From assembly GCA_017561615.1 (NCBI GenBank), contig JAFZBT010000043.1:1-43057 (forward strand): a stretch of DNA of 43,057 nucleotides, given 5' to 3'. This DNA comes from Erysipelotrichaceae bacterium (lineage in GTDB: Bacteria; Bacillota_I; Bacilli_A; Erysipelotrichales; Erysipelotrichaceae). Positions 15,669 through 24,442 of this stretch are shown one piece after another. The notes under the pieces were generated by a model that saw nothing but the letters and a program-made list of their open reading frames with translations, did not search any database and was not told the origin of the DNA. The first letter of the stretch is position 1, and every line of letters starts with the position of its first letter. The translations under genes were made by a program, and so were the position numbers.

Positions 15669-17327
15669 CTAATTGTCGTAGAATTCATCGTAATCGTCGA
15701 AGTTGACATCTTCGTCATACCAGTGTTCATCTTCGGCGTTGTTGAATTCGTCGATCTCCTCTTCAGTGTACTCAGGCTTGATCTCGTATTCCTGCTTCTT
15801 GAGGCTTTCGATCTTTTCCTTGAGCAGCTTATCTTCATCGTCTTCTCTGGATTTGGTTGATTTCTTCTTCTTGACAGCCGTCTGCTTTTCGCTCTTCTTG
15901 GCGTCAGCAAATTCTTCGAACTTGGAAACATAATCACTGGCCTTGACAGTCAACTTCGGCTTACGCTTCTTGGTGACTTCCTTGACCTCTTCTTCAGTTT
16001 GCTTGGTTTCCTCAGCTGTCTGCTTTTCAGCGTCTGAAGCTTCCGCCTTTACTTCTTCAGCGGCAGGCTGAGCGATCTCTTCAGGCTTGGTTTCAGCCGG
16101 TTCATTGACAGTTTCAGGTAATTCTTCGCTCTCTTCCGGCTTGTTCAGTTCAGCTTCTCTGGCTTCGGCTTCCGCCTTGGCTCTGGCTCTGTCGACTTCT
16201 TCCTGTCTGAGTCTGGCCGCTTCCTTGGCCTGGAACATCATCATTTCGTTGTACCAGTCAATTCCTTCGGCTTCTACGGCATTCTGCGTCTTGATGTCGA
16301 TCTTTCTGCCCAGTAGCTTGACAGCCAGTTTGGCATTGATGCCGCGCTTTCCGATGGCCAGTGACAGCTGATCGTTTTCCACGACTACCAGCAGGTTTCC
16401 GGTTTCTTCGTTGGGAATGACAGCCAGCACATTGGCAGGCTTCATGATGTTCTTGACATATTCCACGTAATTGGCATTCCATTCGACAATGTCGATGCTT
16501 TCATGAGATGCCGGATTGGTCTTGTCGGTAATGGCGTCAATGACGGCGATTACACGGTTGCCTCTGGGTCCGATGCAGGAGCCGATGGCATCAACGTTAA
16601 CGTTATTTGAATAGACTGCCATCTTGCTTCTTTCGCCGGCTTCACGGGCAACGGCCTTGACAACTACGGTTCCGTCATAGATCTCCGGAACGGAATTCTC
16701 AAACAGCCTCTTGACCAGATCGGCAGAAGAACGGCTGACCATGACCTGGGAGCCCTTGGATTCCTTGTTTACGGACTTGATGATGACCTGAAGTCTCTGG
16801 CCGTCATAGTACCTTTCACCGGGAATCTGATCATTCTTAAGCATGATGGCCAGCGTCTTTCCCAGATTGACGAGCACGAATTTTTCTTCGACGGTCTCGA
16901 CAACGCCCCATACCAGATCGGACACCTTGTCGCTGTATTCATCGTAGATGACCTGCTTGCTGGCTTCCTTGATCTTCTGAAGCATGACATTCTTGACCAG
17001 GGTAACGGAACTGCGTCCGAAATCGGCAATGGAGACCTCTTCCTCGATAACATCACCCAGCTGAGCGTCGGGATTTGTTTCCCGGACGTCTTCCAGGGCA
17101 AGTTCGATCTCATCATCATCAACTTCCTCAACAACGGTACGCTGCTGATAGAGATGAATGGAATCATCTTCCTTTACTTCCACTCTTAATGAAGCGTCAG
17201 GACAGGAAATATGCTTGCGGTAGGCCTTTTCCAGACCTTCGGCAAGAGCTTCAATGATGATCTCGTTGGAAATTGAGCGGCTATCCTTTATATCGGCGAT
17301 AGCGTTGATTAAGTCTTTAACGTTCAT
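15669..17327 (-). CDS. nusA: Transcription termination/antitermination factor NusA with long charged tail
   Basis: 552 residues, against about 370 in Bacillus. The N-terminal RNA polymerase-binding domain (1-130), S1 domain (about 135-200), KH1 with GSCIGPRGNRV (249-259) and KH2 with LAIGKRGINAKLA (323-335) are complete. From about 360 on, a helical AKAEAEAREAE stretch leads into a Glu/Lys-rich, low-complexity tail and a very acidic end (EFNNAEDEHWYDED). NusA controls pausing, termination and rRNA antitermination. GAAGGG precedes the ATG. The tail is not an E. coli-type acidic repeat pair; its role is unknown. Confidence 0.95.
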   Translation of the reverse strand: MNVKDLINAIADIKDSRSISNEIIIEALAEGLEKAYRKHISCPDASLRVEVKEDDSIHLYQQRTVVEEVDDDEIELALEDVRETNPDAQLGDVIEEEVSIADFGRSSVTLVKNVMLQKIKEASKQVIYDEYSDKVSDLVWGVVETVEEKFVLVNLGKTLAIMLKNDQIPGERYYDGQRLQVIIKSVNKESKGSQVMVSRSSADLVKRLFENSVPEIYDGTVVVKAVAREAGERSKMAVYSNNVNVDAIGSCIGPRGNRVIAVIDAITDKTNPASHESIDIVEWNANYVEYVKNIMKPANVLAVIPNEETGNLLVVVENDQLSLAIGKRGINAKLAVKLLGRKIDIKTQNAVEAEGIDWYNEMMMFQAKEAARLRQEEVDRARAKAEAEAREAELNKPEESEELPETVNEPAETKPEEIAQPAAEEVKAEASDAEKQTAEETKQTEEEVKEVTKKRKPKLTVKASDYVSKFEEFADAKKSEKQTAVKKKKSTKSREDDEDKLLKEKIESLKKQEYEIKPEYTEEEIDEFNNAEDEHWYDEDVNFDDYDEFYDN

Positions 17328-17340
17328 TTTTCTACCCTTC

Positions 17341-17805
17341 TTATAATTTCACGGCCAATCTGATCAGCCTGATATTATCTCTTTTAATCGTAATCTCTCT
17401 CTTGAATGTCTTTTCCATGTAGGATACGGTCAGTTCACCGTCGGCAAATCCGTTCAGATAGCCTTCAACCTTATCAAGGCCTTTCTGCGGATTTATCAGA
17501 TCAATATGGACGTAACTGCCGACATGGTCGGCGATCTGACTGTCGTTTTCCAGTTCTCTTTCGGCTCCGAAGGAACAGACATCAAGCATGTAGCTGTCGG
17601 AAGAATCGTCGACATCATCAAGGATGTCGGATACTTCGTTGGAAACCTTCTCACAGAAATCAAGATCTACGGTTCCTTCTTTCCTGTCGACAGCCAGTTC
17701 CAGGACCGGCTGAGATCCGGGAATGAATTTCAGCGAGAAATCAGCAATGCCGTTTTCCTCTATGACCGGCTGAATTGCGTTTCTGATCTTTTCCAGATTG
17801 ACCAT
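17341..17805 (-). CDS. rimP: Ribosome maturation factor RimP
   Basis: 154 residues from the ATG at 17805. MVNLEKIRNAIQPVIEENGI, VLELAVDRKEGTVDLDFCEKVS and LDVCSFGAERELEND match RimP, needed for 30S assembly. TGGAGGG lies four bases before this ATG. A second in-frame ATG at 17838 has its own Shine-Dalgarno (AAAGGAG) and would add 11 residues (MPLLSYCLEGI); that site is buried in a hairpin at 17825-17852. Family N-termini favour 17805. It is the first gene of the nusA-infB operon. Confidence 0.93.
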   Translation of the reverse strand: MVNLEKIRNAIQPVIEENGIADFSLKFIPGSQPVLELAVDRKEGTVDLDFCEKVSNEVSDILDDVDDSSDSYMLDVCSFGAERELENDSQIADHVGSYVHIDLINPQKGLDKVEGYLNGFADGELTVSYMEKTFKREITIKRDNIRLIRLAVKL

Positions 17806-17824
17806 AATACCCTCCAAACAATAA

Positions 17825-17852
17825 CTAAGGAGTGGCATTACCACTCCTTTAG
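17825..17852 (-). promoter_or_regulatory. 5' hairpin in rimP leader hiding a Shine-Dalgarno
   Basis: AAGGAGTGG (17827-17835) pairs with CCACTCCTT (17841-17849), loop CATTA, plus two more pairs across a one-base bulge. On the transcript the left arm is the Shine-Dalgarno AAAGGAG and the loop carries the upstream ATG (17838). It would sit at the extreme 5' end of the mRNA if the promoter at 17860-17888 is right. It could also act as a weak terminator for gdpD. Confidence 0.55.
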
Positions 17853-17859
17853 CGAATTT

Positions 17860-17888
17860 ACTTTAACATAACAGTCTGCTTAATGCAA
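17860..17888 (-). promoter_or_regulatory. Candidate promoter of rimP operon
   Basis: TTGCAT (17888-17883), 17 nt, TGT-TAAAGT (17868-17860). The spacing is ideal and there is a TG extension, but both hexamers are imperfect. Predicted start about 17853, at the base of the hairpin. Confidence 0.45.
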
Positions 17889-17900
17889 GAGAATTCGTGA

Positions 17901-18638
17901 TTACTGCTTATTTGCCAGTGAATCGCGGATTTTAAGCGCCCTGTCCGGATAGTTTGTTATGAGGACGTTGATGTTCTTCTGAAGCGCCAGGGCTATATGC
18001 TCAGGCTCATTGATCGTCCAGCTGTTGATGTCCAGATGATGATCGGCGGCATCCTCAAGGTATCGGTCATCTAACAGAAAGAACATTTTCGGATGCAGGG
18101 CATTCATGCCGTAACGGCAGGCATAGTCAGCCATGTTAATGGCCTTGTCTTCGTGCAGCATGCCGCAATAGGCGTCAGGATCCAGTTCTCTTATCTTCTT
18201 CATGGAATAGTGATTGAAACTGGAATAGATGATCCGGTCTCTGATTCCCTTTTCATCCACCAGCTTAAGAACCTTTTCCTCAATTCCGTCATAATTGAAT
18301 ATGCCGGTTTTCAGTTCGATATTTATCATCATGCCTCTGGGATTCAGAAGGTCAATTACTTCACTTAATGTCGGTATCTGACAGCATGGGTAATCCGGAT
18401 TGTGATTATTGAAGTTGAAAGACTTCAGTTCCGCAAGCGTGTAATCCATTACTCTTCCCTTATGATCGCTCGTACGGTCGATTATCTCGTCGTGAATGAC
18501 GACGATCTCGCCGTCTCTGGTAAGCTGAACGTCCAGTTCTACTCCTTCTGCGCCCATTTCAGCGGCGAGTCCGAATGCTTCCAGCGTGTTTTCCGGTGCG
18601 TAGCCGCTGGCACCGCGGTGGCCGAATATCTTGGTCAT
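17901..18638 (-). CDS. Glycerophosphodiester phosphodiesterase
   Basis: 245 residues, cytosolic GDPD family. IFGHRGASGYAPENTLEAF (His-Arg at 7-8), GVELDVQLTRDGEIVVIHDE (metal-binding E and D, catalytic His) and INIELKTG are all present; no signal peptide. It hydrolyses glycerophosphodiesters to glycerol 3-phosphate and an alcohol. The start at 18638 follows GGGAGG; a TTG five codons earlier lies in the Shine-Dalgarno. It is divergent from the TetR gene and precedes the rimP operon. Confidence 0.92.
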   Translation of the reverse strand: MTKIFGHRGASGYAPENTLEAFGLAAEMGAEGVELDVQLTRDGEIVVIHDEIIDRTSDHKGRVMDYTLAELKSFNFNNHNPDYPCCQIPTLSEVIDLLNPRGMMINIELKTGIFNYDGIEEKVLKLVDEKGIRDRIIYSSFNHYSMKKIRELDPDAYCGMLHEDKAINMADYACRYGMNALHPKMFFLLDDRYLEDAADHHLDINSWTINEPEHIALALQKNINVLITNYPDRALKIRDSLANKQ

Positions 18639-18657
18639 GCTATCACCTCCCAACTGA

Positions 18658-18666
18658 ATTTTAGCA
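18658..18666 (-). promoter_or_regulatory. Extended -10 element before gdpD
   Basis: TGC-TAAAAT, identical to the one before psuK, ending 19 bases before the ATG. GGGAGG fills the space (18651-18646). No -35 is visible at 17-18 nt. Confidence 0.45.
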
Positions 18667-18718
18667 TGCAGTGTAGAAAAAGAGATAAAAAAACTGTTTA
18701 TGATGAGTCAAATTACTG

Positions 18719-18746
18719 TTGAATTATGCCTTTGTCGTGATATTAT
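18719..18746 (+). promoter_or_regulatory. Promoter of the tetR-like gene
   Basis: TTGAAT (18719-18724), 16 nt, TATTAT (18741-18746) preceded by TGA. Here the leader is longer (about 45 nt), unlike most promoters in this window. Confidence 0.5.
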
Positions 18747-18797
18747 AAGGAAAATTCTATAGAAATGGGCAATCAAAACATTTTAAGGAGTTTAGCT

Positions 18798-19364
18798 ATG
18801 ACAACCGAAAAAAAGACAAACTACGCAACTATTCGAACAAACCGACTGATCAAACGGACTTTCTGCGAGCTGATCTACGAAAAAGGGAGAACCGACGACA
18901 TCACTGTTTCCGAACTTGTTAAGAAAGCAGACATCAACAGGGGAACGTTTTACAATCATTTTCCCAACATCAGGGCAGTACTGACCGAGATCATGTCCGA
19001 CATTCAGAAGGCGATGTTTGATTATTCAGCCATCAGCCGTCTGAGCGATTTTGACGAATATTTCCGCCATGTTTTCAATTACATCGGCGAAAATGAATAT
19101 AATTTCCATCTGCTGCTCAGAGGAGAAAGGATAATTTTCTACATTGGCGAGCTGCAGGAGAAATCAAAGAGCTTTATCAAGAGCAAGTTCATAGAGTCCG
19201 GTATCGAACTGAACCGGGAAATCGACTCAACGATAGATTTCTTCATTGGCGGAATGGTAACCTTCATCATAACAAACCTGTACAGAGATCAGCATTTCGA
19301 TGTTGAGGGGATGATGGAGATCCGCAAGCTCTGGTTCCGAAAGCTGTTTGGGTCATATTATTAA
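18798..19364 (+). CDS. TetR/AcrR family transcriptional regulator
   Basis: 188 residues. The N-terminal helix-turn-helix is ITVSELVKKADINRGTFYNHFPN (about 35-57; the Gly-Thr-Phe-Tyr recognition helix is typical of TetR). The C-terminal ligand domain is helical with no recognisable motif, ending in IDFFIGGMVTFIITNLY, similar to the DhaS-like subgroup. An ATG at 18765 is in frame, but AAGGAG lies seven bases before 18798. It is divergent from gdpD across 159 bases, so gdpD is a possible target; no clear palindrome was found there. It ends in a terminator shared with polC. Confidence 0.85.
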   Translation: MTTEKKTNYATIRTNRLIKRTFCELIYEKGRTDDITVSELVKKADINRGTFYNHFPNIRAVLTEIMSDIQKAMFDYSAISRLSDFDEYFRHVFNYIGENEYNFHLLLRGERIIFYIGELQEKSKSFIKSKFIESGIELNREIDSTIDFFIGGMVTFIITNLYRDQHFDVEGMMEIRKLWFRKLFGSYY

Positions 19365-19365
19365 A

Positions 19366-19393
19366 GAAAGAGAGAACGAAATGTTCTCTCTTT
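19366..19393. terminator. Bidirectional terminator between tetR-like gene and polC
   Basis: Arms 19367-19377 and 19383-19393 (AAAGAGAGAAC / GTTCTCTCTTT), 11 bp, loop GAAAT. T-rich on both exits. The polC stop starts at the next base. Confidence 0.85.
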
Positions 19394-22300
19394 TCAGAAT
19401 AGTGACAGCTGGTTTTCCGCCGGCAGGCCGTTGAGCACGCCCATTCTTTCCATGGTCGCGATCTGAGAAGTGTTGATGCCTGTCCGCTTTCCGAAATCTT
19501 CGCGGGAGATGAAAGGCTGTATTTCTCTTTCTTCCACTATCCGGCGGGCAACCACTTCGCCTAGGCCGTCGATGCAGGCAAATGAGGGAAGAATTCCCAG
19601 CGGGTCGTCAGGATCGGGCAGGAAATATACCGCATCCGATTTCTCAAGTGACATCGGGCTGAAGTGATAACCGCGCAGATACATTTCCATGGCGATCTCC
19701 AGAACCGGTTCAAGTGATTCTTCCTTGGTAGAAACTTTCTGGAATGACTGCATTCTCGACTGGATGTCCTGAAGCCTTTCCGTAATGGATTCAAGTCCTT
19801 CCACCATGGTTTCTATTTCATAGGCATCGCAGCGGATCGAGAAGAAGACGGAATAATAGGCAATCGGCTTATGAACCTTGTACCAGGCAACCCTTACGGC
19901 ATTCATGGCATACGCTACGGCGTGGGCCTTCGGGAACATGTACTTGATCAACAGGCAGGAATTGATGTACCATTCGGGAACATCATTCTGTCTCATCAGT
20001 TCAATCTGTTCAGCGGAAAGTCCCCTTCCCTTTCTGACTCTTTCCATGATGTCAAATGAGGATTTCGGTTCAACACCCTTGCTGATGAGGTAAGTCATGA
20101 TGTCATCACGGCAGGAAATAACTTCATTTATCGTCGCAATGTTCTGATCGATAAGCGTTTCCGCGTTATTCGTCCATACATCGGTTCCGTGCGTCAGGCC
20201 TTCGAAGTTGACCAGTTCGTTGAAAGTCGTCGGTCTGGTCTTAGCCAGAATACGCCGGTTATTCTGAGTCCCGAATTCAGGAAGGCCGGCTGCTCCGGTC
20301 TTTTCATGATAGTAGTCCGATTCTCCGATATTCATGGCTTCAATCGACGAGAACAGACTCAGTGCCTGGCGGTCATTCATCGGCACGTCCTTGTAATTCA
20401 CGTCAGAGAACATGGAAAGCAGTCTGATTGCTGTCGGGTCAATATGAGCAAGAATGTCGAGCTTGAGAATGCTGTCATGAAGATCGCTGAAAGCGTAGTG
20501 GGTAGTTAACCAGTCTGAGAAGGGGTTGTTGGCCGGATACTGGATCGGTGAGAAATCGTGAATCTCCATGTCCTTCGGTATGACGACGATGCCGCCGGGA
20601 TGCTGTCCCGTTGTTCGCTTCACATCTTCACACATGCCCGGGAACTCCGGCTTGCCGTTATGGATGCCGATGAAGACATTGGTAAAGGAGTTGCTGAACA
20701 TGGGAATCTCCATGTCCTCGCAATAGGACTTTATGTATCCGAAAGCCGTCTTTGACTGAACGCCGCTGATCGTACCTGCCCGGTAGGAATACTCTTCACC
20801 GAAGACTTCCCTGACCATCTGCTGGGCCTTGCCCTGGTATTCCGGCGAGAAGTTCAGGTCAATGTCCGGTACCTTGTCGCCCTTGAAACCCAGGAAGGTC
20901 TCAAAGGGGATGTTATGGCCGTCTCTGATCATGCTTGTTCCGCAGTCGGGACAGTTCTTTTCCGGAAGGTCAAAGCCGTTTGCGTACTCATTGTTTACGA
21001 AGAATTCCGAATGTTTGCAATGCGGACAGACGTAATGGGGAACCAGCGGATTGACTTCGGTTATGTCTGCCATTGTGGCGACAAAACTTGACCCTACGGA
21101 TCCTCTTGAGCCTACCGGATAGCCGTCTTCATTGGACTGCTTTATCAGAAGATGAGCAATGTAATACTGCACGGTATTTCCGTATTTGTAGATATGGTAG
21201 AGTTCCTTCTCAAGACGTTCGCTGACGATCTGCGGAAGCGGATCGCCATAGCGTTCATGGGCATTGTCATAGACGATCTTCTTGAGGTTTTCCTCCGCTC
21301 CTTCAATGGTAGGAACGGCCAGTTCCGTCCGGATCGGATAAAGCTTCTCGATCTGCAAAGCTATCTTAAGCGGATTGTCAATGACGAATTCCTCTGCTCT
21401 TTTGGTGAACTCAAAAGCTTTCAGCAGCTGTTCGGTAGTCATCAGATGCTGATCGGGTACCTTGAAATTCTTCCTCTTCTGCCTGTCGGCGAACCACAGC
21501 GGATGATGACCGCCGCCGATTCTGGAGGCGTTAATGAAGATCTCGTGGGCCTTCTTTTCATAGGGGTTGGCGTAGCAGACGTCAGCGCTGGCTATGACCG
21601 GCTTATTCAGCTCATCAGCGACACTGATGATGTCCATGATAACCTGTCTGATGCGCTCGCTGTCAACAGCCGTTCCTTCTTCCATCAGGTTACGGTAATT
21701 GTCCAGCGGATTTATCTCGATGTAATCATAGAATTTCATGCACTCACGCAGGTCATTCAGCGAACGGTTCATTGCCATCTCAAAGAGTTCAGAGAACTGA
21801 TTTGAACTGCCGATCAGTAGATCATCACGTCTCTTGATGATTTCTTCCTTGATTATGCGCGGTTCCGCCTGAATATCCTGATCGATCTTCTTGGCATTCT
21901 TCTTGGCGAAATACGTAAGGTATTTCGTATGCGAAAGCGTAACCAGTTCATACATCTTCTTGATTCCGGCCATGTTTTTGGCCAGCAGTGTGCAGTTATA
22001 GTTGCGCGCTTTCTTATAGATGTCTTCCGGCTGGTCGTTCTGAAGCCGGTTAAATGTCATTTCCTCATAATCGGGAATGTCCGGCAGCATTCTCACCAGT
22101 ACGTTGGCCAGTACTTCCGCATCGTAATCGCCGCGGTGGGCGGTTTCCTCGTCATATTCGACGCCATAGTAGTTGGCAATGACGCCCAGTCGGTAGTACT
22201 TGCGGTCCTGAACGACCATTCTGGCCAGATTAAGGGTATCAAGACAGATGTTGTTAAGAGGTTTTCTGCCGAGATGGACAAGCGTGTCATTAAGGAAATT

Positions 22301-23722
22301 GAAGTCGAAGTCGGCGTTATGAGCTACAATTACGCGGTCGCCCAGAAACTCCAGTATCTCGTCAATGGCTTCATCGATCGGTCTGGCGTTCTTAAGCATC
22401 TCATTTGTTATGTTGGTCTTGCGCTCGATGAAGGGAGGCAGATCAACCGGCGGTTTTACAAAGAGCTGTTTTCTTATGTCAGTAATGCCGTTGTTTCTGA
22501 CAATGACGCCGCCGAATTCAATGATATGGTCATAGCGGGTGGAAAGACCGGTCGTTTCAAAGTCGATTACCGCAAATTCGCTTCCCTTTACCTTCTGATC
22601 GGTGGGGTTATAGACGATCCGCAGGGAACTGTCAACAGCCTTGATGTCCATGCCGTAAATGACCTTGAAATCATTGTCTGGATGTTTCTTATCAATGGCA
22701 TTATGGGCGCCCTGGGCCAGCGGGAAAGCCTGGACAACGGAGGTATCGGTTATGGCGATGGCCTTCTGCCCCATCTCGAAAGCCCGCTTAATGAGCGATT
22801 CCGTCGGGCTGTTGCCGTCCATCTCCGAACGGTTGGTATGGACATGCAGATCGATGTGATGCTCTCCCGGGTATTCATCCTTCAGGATAAAGGGGTCTTC
22901 CTTGAGTTCTCTGATGCAGTGAAGCTTGAAGACGTTGGCGTTTTCATAGCTGTCAAAGGCGATGATGCCGAAGATCTCAACGCACTGTCCCGCATATAGC
23001 GCCAGCTGAAGATCCGGTATCTTCAGATCGGAGTCAAACCTCTTGAAGGTTACCGCGTCAGTATAGTCGGTGACGATTACCGTCTCGATAGTGAATTTCC
23101 TTCCTGCCTTGCTGCGGCGGGTCGAAGATTCGTTTGAGAATACCTTGCCGACACATCTTACCTTACGGTCAGAGGCAATCAGTTTGTTCATCGGCAAAAA
23201 CTGATAGTCTTCTTCCTTGGTGAACTTGCTGCGGCGGAAGTCCTCATAATTCGCTCTCTGCATTCCCGGTTCAATGACGACTTCGGGAATCGTATTTTCC
23301 TTTGGCTTACCGGAGAGGATTTCGCTCTTGATTCCCATTTCCTTAAGGAATCCCTTAAGAAGGGAGAACTCGGTTTTATCTATGTCAAAATAGATCTTAT
23401 CAGGCTTGATAATGGGAATGTCGCTGATCTCGGCATTGTGTATTTTGTTGTAATACGAAAGGTAATCCTGAAGCTGATTATGACTAATCTCACGATTTGC
23501 TACTTCATAGAGTATTCTGGTTTCATAACCAAGGGAATCCTGAAGCTTGTTCTTGAGCTCGTCAGCAAGGCGTGAAGGAATGAAATCGCCGGTACGGACG
23601 ATCATTTCCACCTTTCTGGTCTTGCGGTTTACCTGCGGCCGGCAAAATACGGCATCTGTCAATGCCGTTTTCAGTTCATTACTGGCGCTGATCTTATTCA
23701 GCAGCTGTTGGTAGTCGATCAT
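19394..23722 (-). CDS. polC: DNA polymerase III alpha subunit, PolC type
   Basis: 1442 residues, normal for PolC, the replicative polymerase of low-GC Gram-positives. In order: N-terminal domains (1-180), OB fold (about 190-280), PHP part 1 (DLHVHTNRSEMD, 291-302), inserted DnaQ-type exonuclease (DFETTG 387-392, HNADFDFNFL, HRGDYD 529-534), PHP part 2, polymerase (GSRGSVGSSF 871-880; zinc cysteines C899, C902, C924, C927; catalytic PDIDLNFSPEYQ from 952) and the HhH/tau-binding end. The exonuclease appears intact, while several PHP metal residues differ (TDT at 325-327, GMD at 357-359, DVCY at 714-717). The start overlaps rnc by four bases. Confidence 0.97.
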   Translation of the reverse strand: MIDYQQLLNKISASNELKTALTDAVFCRPQVNRKTRKVEMIVRTGDFIPSRLADELKNKLQDSLGYETRILYEVANREISHNQLQDYLSYYNKIHNAEISDIPIIKPDKIYFDIDKTEFSLLKGFLKEMGIKSEILSGKPKENTIPEVVIEPGMQRANYEDFRRSKFTKEEDYQFLPMNKLIASDRKVRCVGKVFSNESSTRRSKAGRKFTIETVIVTDYTDAVTFKRFDSDLKIPDLQLALYAGQCVEIFGIIAFDSYENANVFKLHCIRELKEDPFILKDEYPGEHHIDLHVHTNRSEMDGNSPTESLIKRAFEMGQKAIAITDTSVVQAFPLAQGAHNAIDKKHPDNDFKVIYGMDIKAVDSSLRIVYNPTDQKVKGSEFAVIDFETTGLSTRYDHIIEFGGVIVRNNGITDIRKQLFVKPPVDLPPFIERKTNITNEMLKNARPIDEAIDEILEFLGDRVIVAHNADFDFNFLNDTLVHLGRKPLNNICLDTLNLARMVVQDRKYYRLGVIANYYGVEYDEETAHRGDYDAEVLANVLVRMLPDIPDYEEMTFNRLQNDQPEDIYKKARNYNCTLLAKNMAGIKKMYELVTLSHTKYLTYFAKKNAKKIDQDIQAEPRIIKEEIIKRRDDLLIGSSNQFSELFEMAMNRSLNDLRECMKFYDYIEINPLDNYRNLMEEGTAVDSERIRQVIMDIISVADELNKPVIASADVCYANPYEKKAHEIFINASRIGGGHHPLWFADRQKRKNFKVPDQHLMTTEQLLKAFEFTKRAEEFVIDNPLKIALQIEKLYPIRTELAVPTIEGAEENLKKIVYDNAHERYGDPLPQIVSERLEKELYHIYKYGNTVQYYIAHLLIKQSNEDGYPVGSRGSVGSSFVATMADITEVNPLVPHYVCPHCKHSEFFVNNEYANGFDLPEKNCPDCGTSMIRDGHNIPFETFLGFKGDKVPDIDLNFSPEYQGKAQQMVREVFGEEYSYRAGTISGVQSKTAFGYIKSYCEDMEIPMFSNSFTNVFIGIHNGKPEFPGMCEDVKRTTGQHPGGIVVIPKDMEIHDFSPIQYPANNPFSDWLTTHYAFSDLHDSILKLDILAHIDPTAIRLLSMFSDVNYKDVPMNDRQALSLFSSIEAMNIGESDYYHEKTGAAGLPEFGTQNNRRILAKTRPTTFNELVNFEGLTHGTDVWTNNAETLIDQNIATINEVISCRDDIMTYLISKGVEPKSSFDIMERVRKGRGLSAEQIELMRQNDVPEWYINSCLLIKYMFPKAHAVAYAMNAVRVAWYKVHKPIAYYSVFFSIRCDAYEIETMVEGLESITERLQDIQSRMQSFQKVSTKEESLEPVLEIAMEMYLRGYHFSPMSLEKSDAVYFLPDPDDPLGILPSFACIDGLGEVVARRIVEEREIQPFISREDFGKRTGINTSQIATMERMGVLNGLPAENQLSLF

Positions 23723-24399
23723 AATGCCAGCTTATCCAAGGCTTCTCTGGCCGCCAGCTGTTCGGCCTTCTTCTTGGAATGCTCCTTTCCCGTACCCATC
23801 AATACATCGTCAAGATAACAACCGATTTCAAACAAGGGATTGTTTGACGCACCTGTTTCCTTAAGAACTATATATTTAAGCTCTCTTCGGCTGTCTGCCT
23901 GAACGAGCTCCTGAAGTCTGGTCTTATAATCGATGACGCCGGTTGCTTCCGGGGTATCAACGATGGTAATAACCTGATCAAGAATGCGGCTCACCTCGGA
24001 AAAGCCCTGATCAAGATAGATGGCGCCCATCAGAGCTTCAAATACATCGGCAAGAAGCGAAAGACGTTCCCGTCCGTTGTTCTTTATCTCTCCGGCACCC
24101 AGACGTATGTATCTAGACAGGTCCATCTGTTTGAGAAATCCGGCCAGCGACTGTTCACAGACCAGCTGCGCTCTCATGGTAGTCATCTTTCCTTCGGAAA
24201 TCTCCGGCTCATGCATAAACAGCTTCCTGCTCACCCAGATCTCGACCACGGCATCACCGATGAACTCCAGCCTTTCATAGTCATTGGATTCTTCATCTGT
24301 TTCATTGAGGTAGCTGGCATGAGTAAAAGCATCGCGGTACAGACCGGTGTCTTTAGCCACAATGCCGTATTTTTCCTTCAAGTAATCTAATAGGTCCAT
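23719..24399 (-). CDS. rnc: Ribonuclease III
   Basis: 226 residues. The signature ERLEFIGDAVVEIW (42-55) and second acidic motif LLADVFEALMGAIYLDQG form the catalytic site; the C-terminal dsRNA-binding domain runs from DYKTRLQELVQAD to KKKAEQLAAREAL. It processes rRNA precursors and dsRNA. The Shine-Dalgarno is weak (CAGGTAATGGC before the ATG). It is upstream of polC with a four-base overlap, and follows recG after 43 bases. Confidence 0.96.
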   Translation of the reverse strand: MDLLDYLKEKYGIVAKDTGLYRDAFTHASYLNETDEESNDYERLEFIGDAVVEIWVSRKLFMHEPEISEGKMTTMRAQLVCEQSLAGFLKQMDLSRYIRLGAGEIKNNGRERLSLLADVFEALMGAIYLDQGFSEVSRILDQVITIVDTPEATGVIDYKTRLQELVQADSRRELKYIVLKETGASNNPLFEIGCYLDDVLMGTGKEHSKKKAEQLAAREALDKLAL

Positions 24400-24442
24400 G
24401 CCATTACCTGCCTTGTAGTGTATGAACTAATTCTAACACGAA

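Noticed and set aside
21929..22999. 356-codon open frame on the plus strand inside polC
   Set aside because: It is exactly antisense to well-conserved PolC exonuclease/PHP coding sequence, has no ribosome binding site or family resemblance, and mirrors the codon pattern of the real gene.
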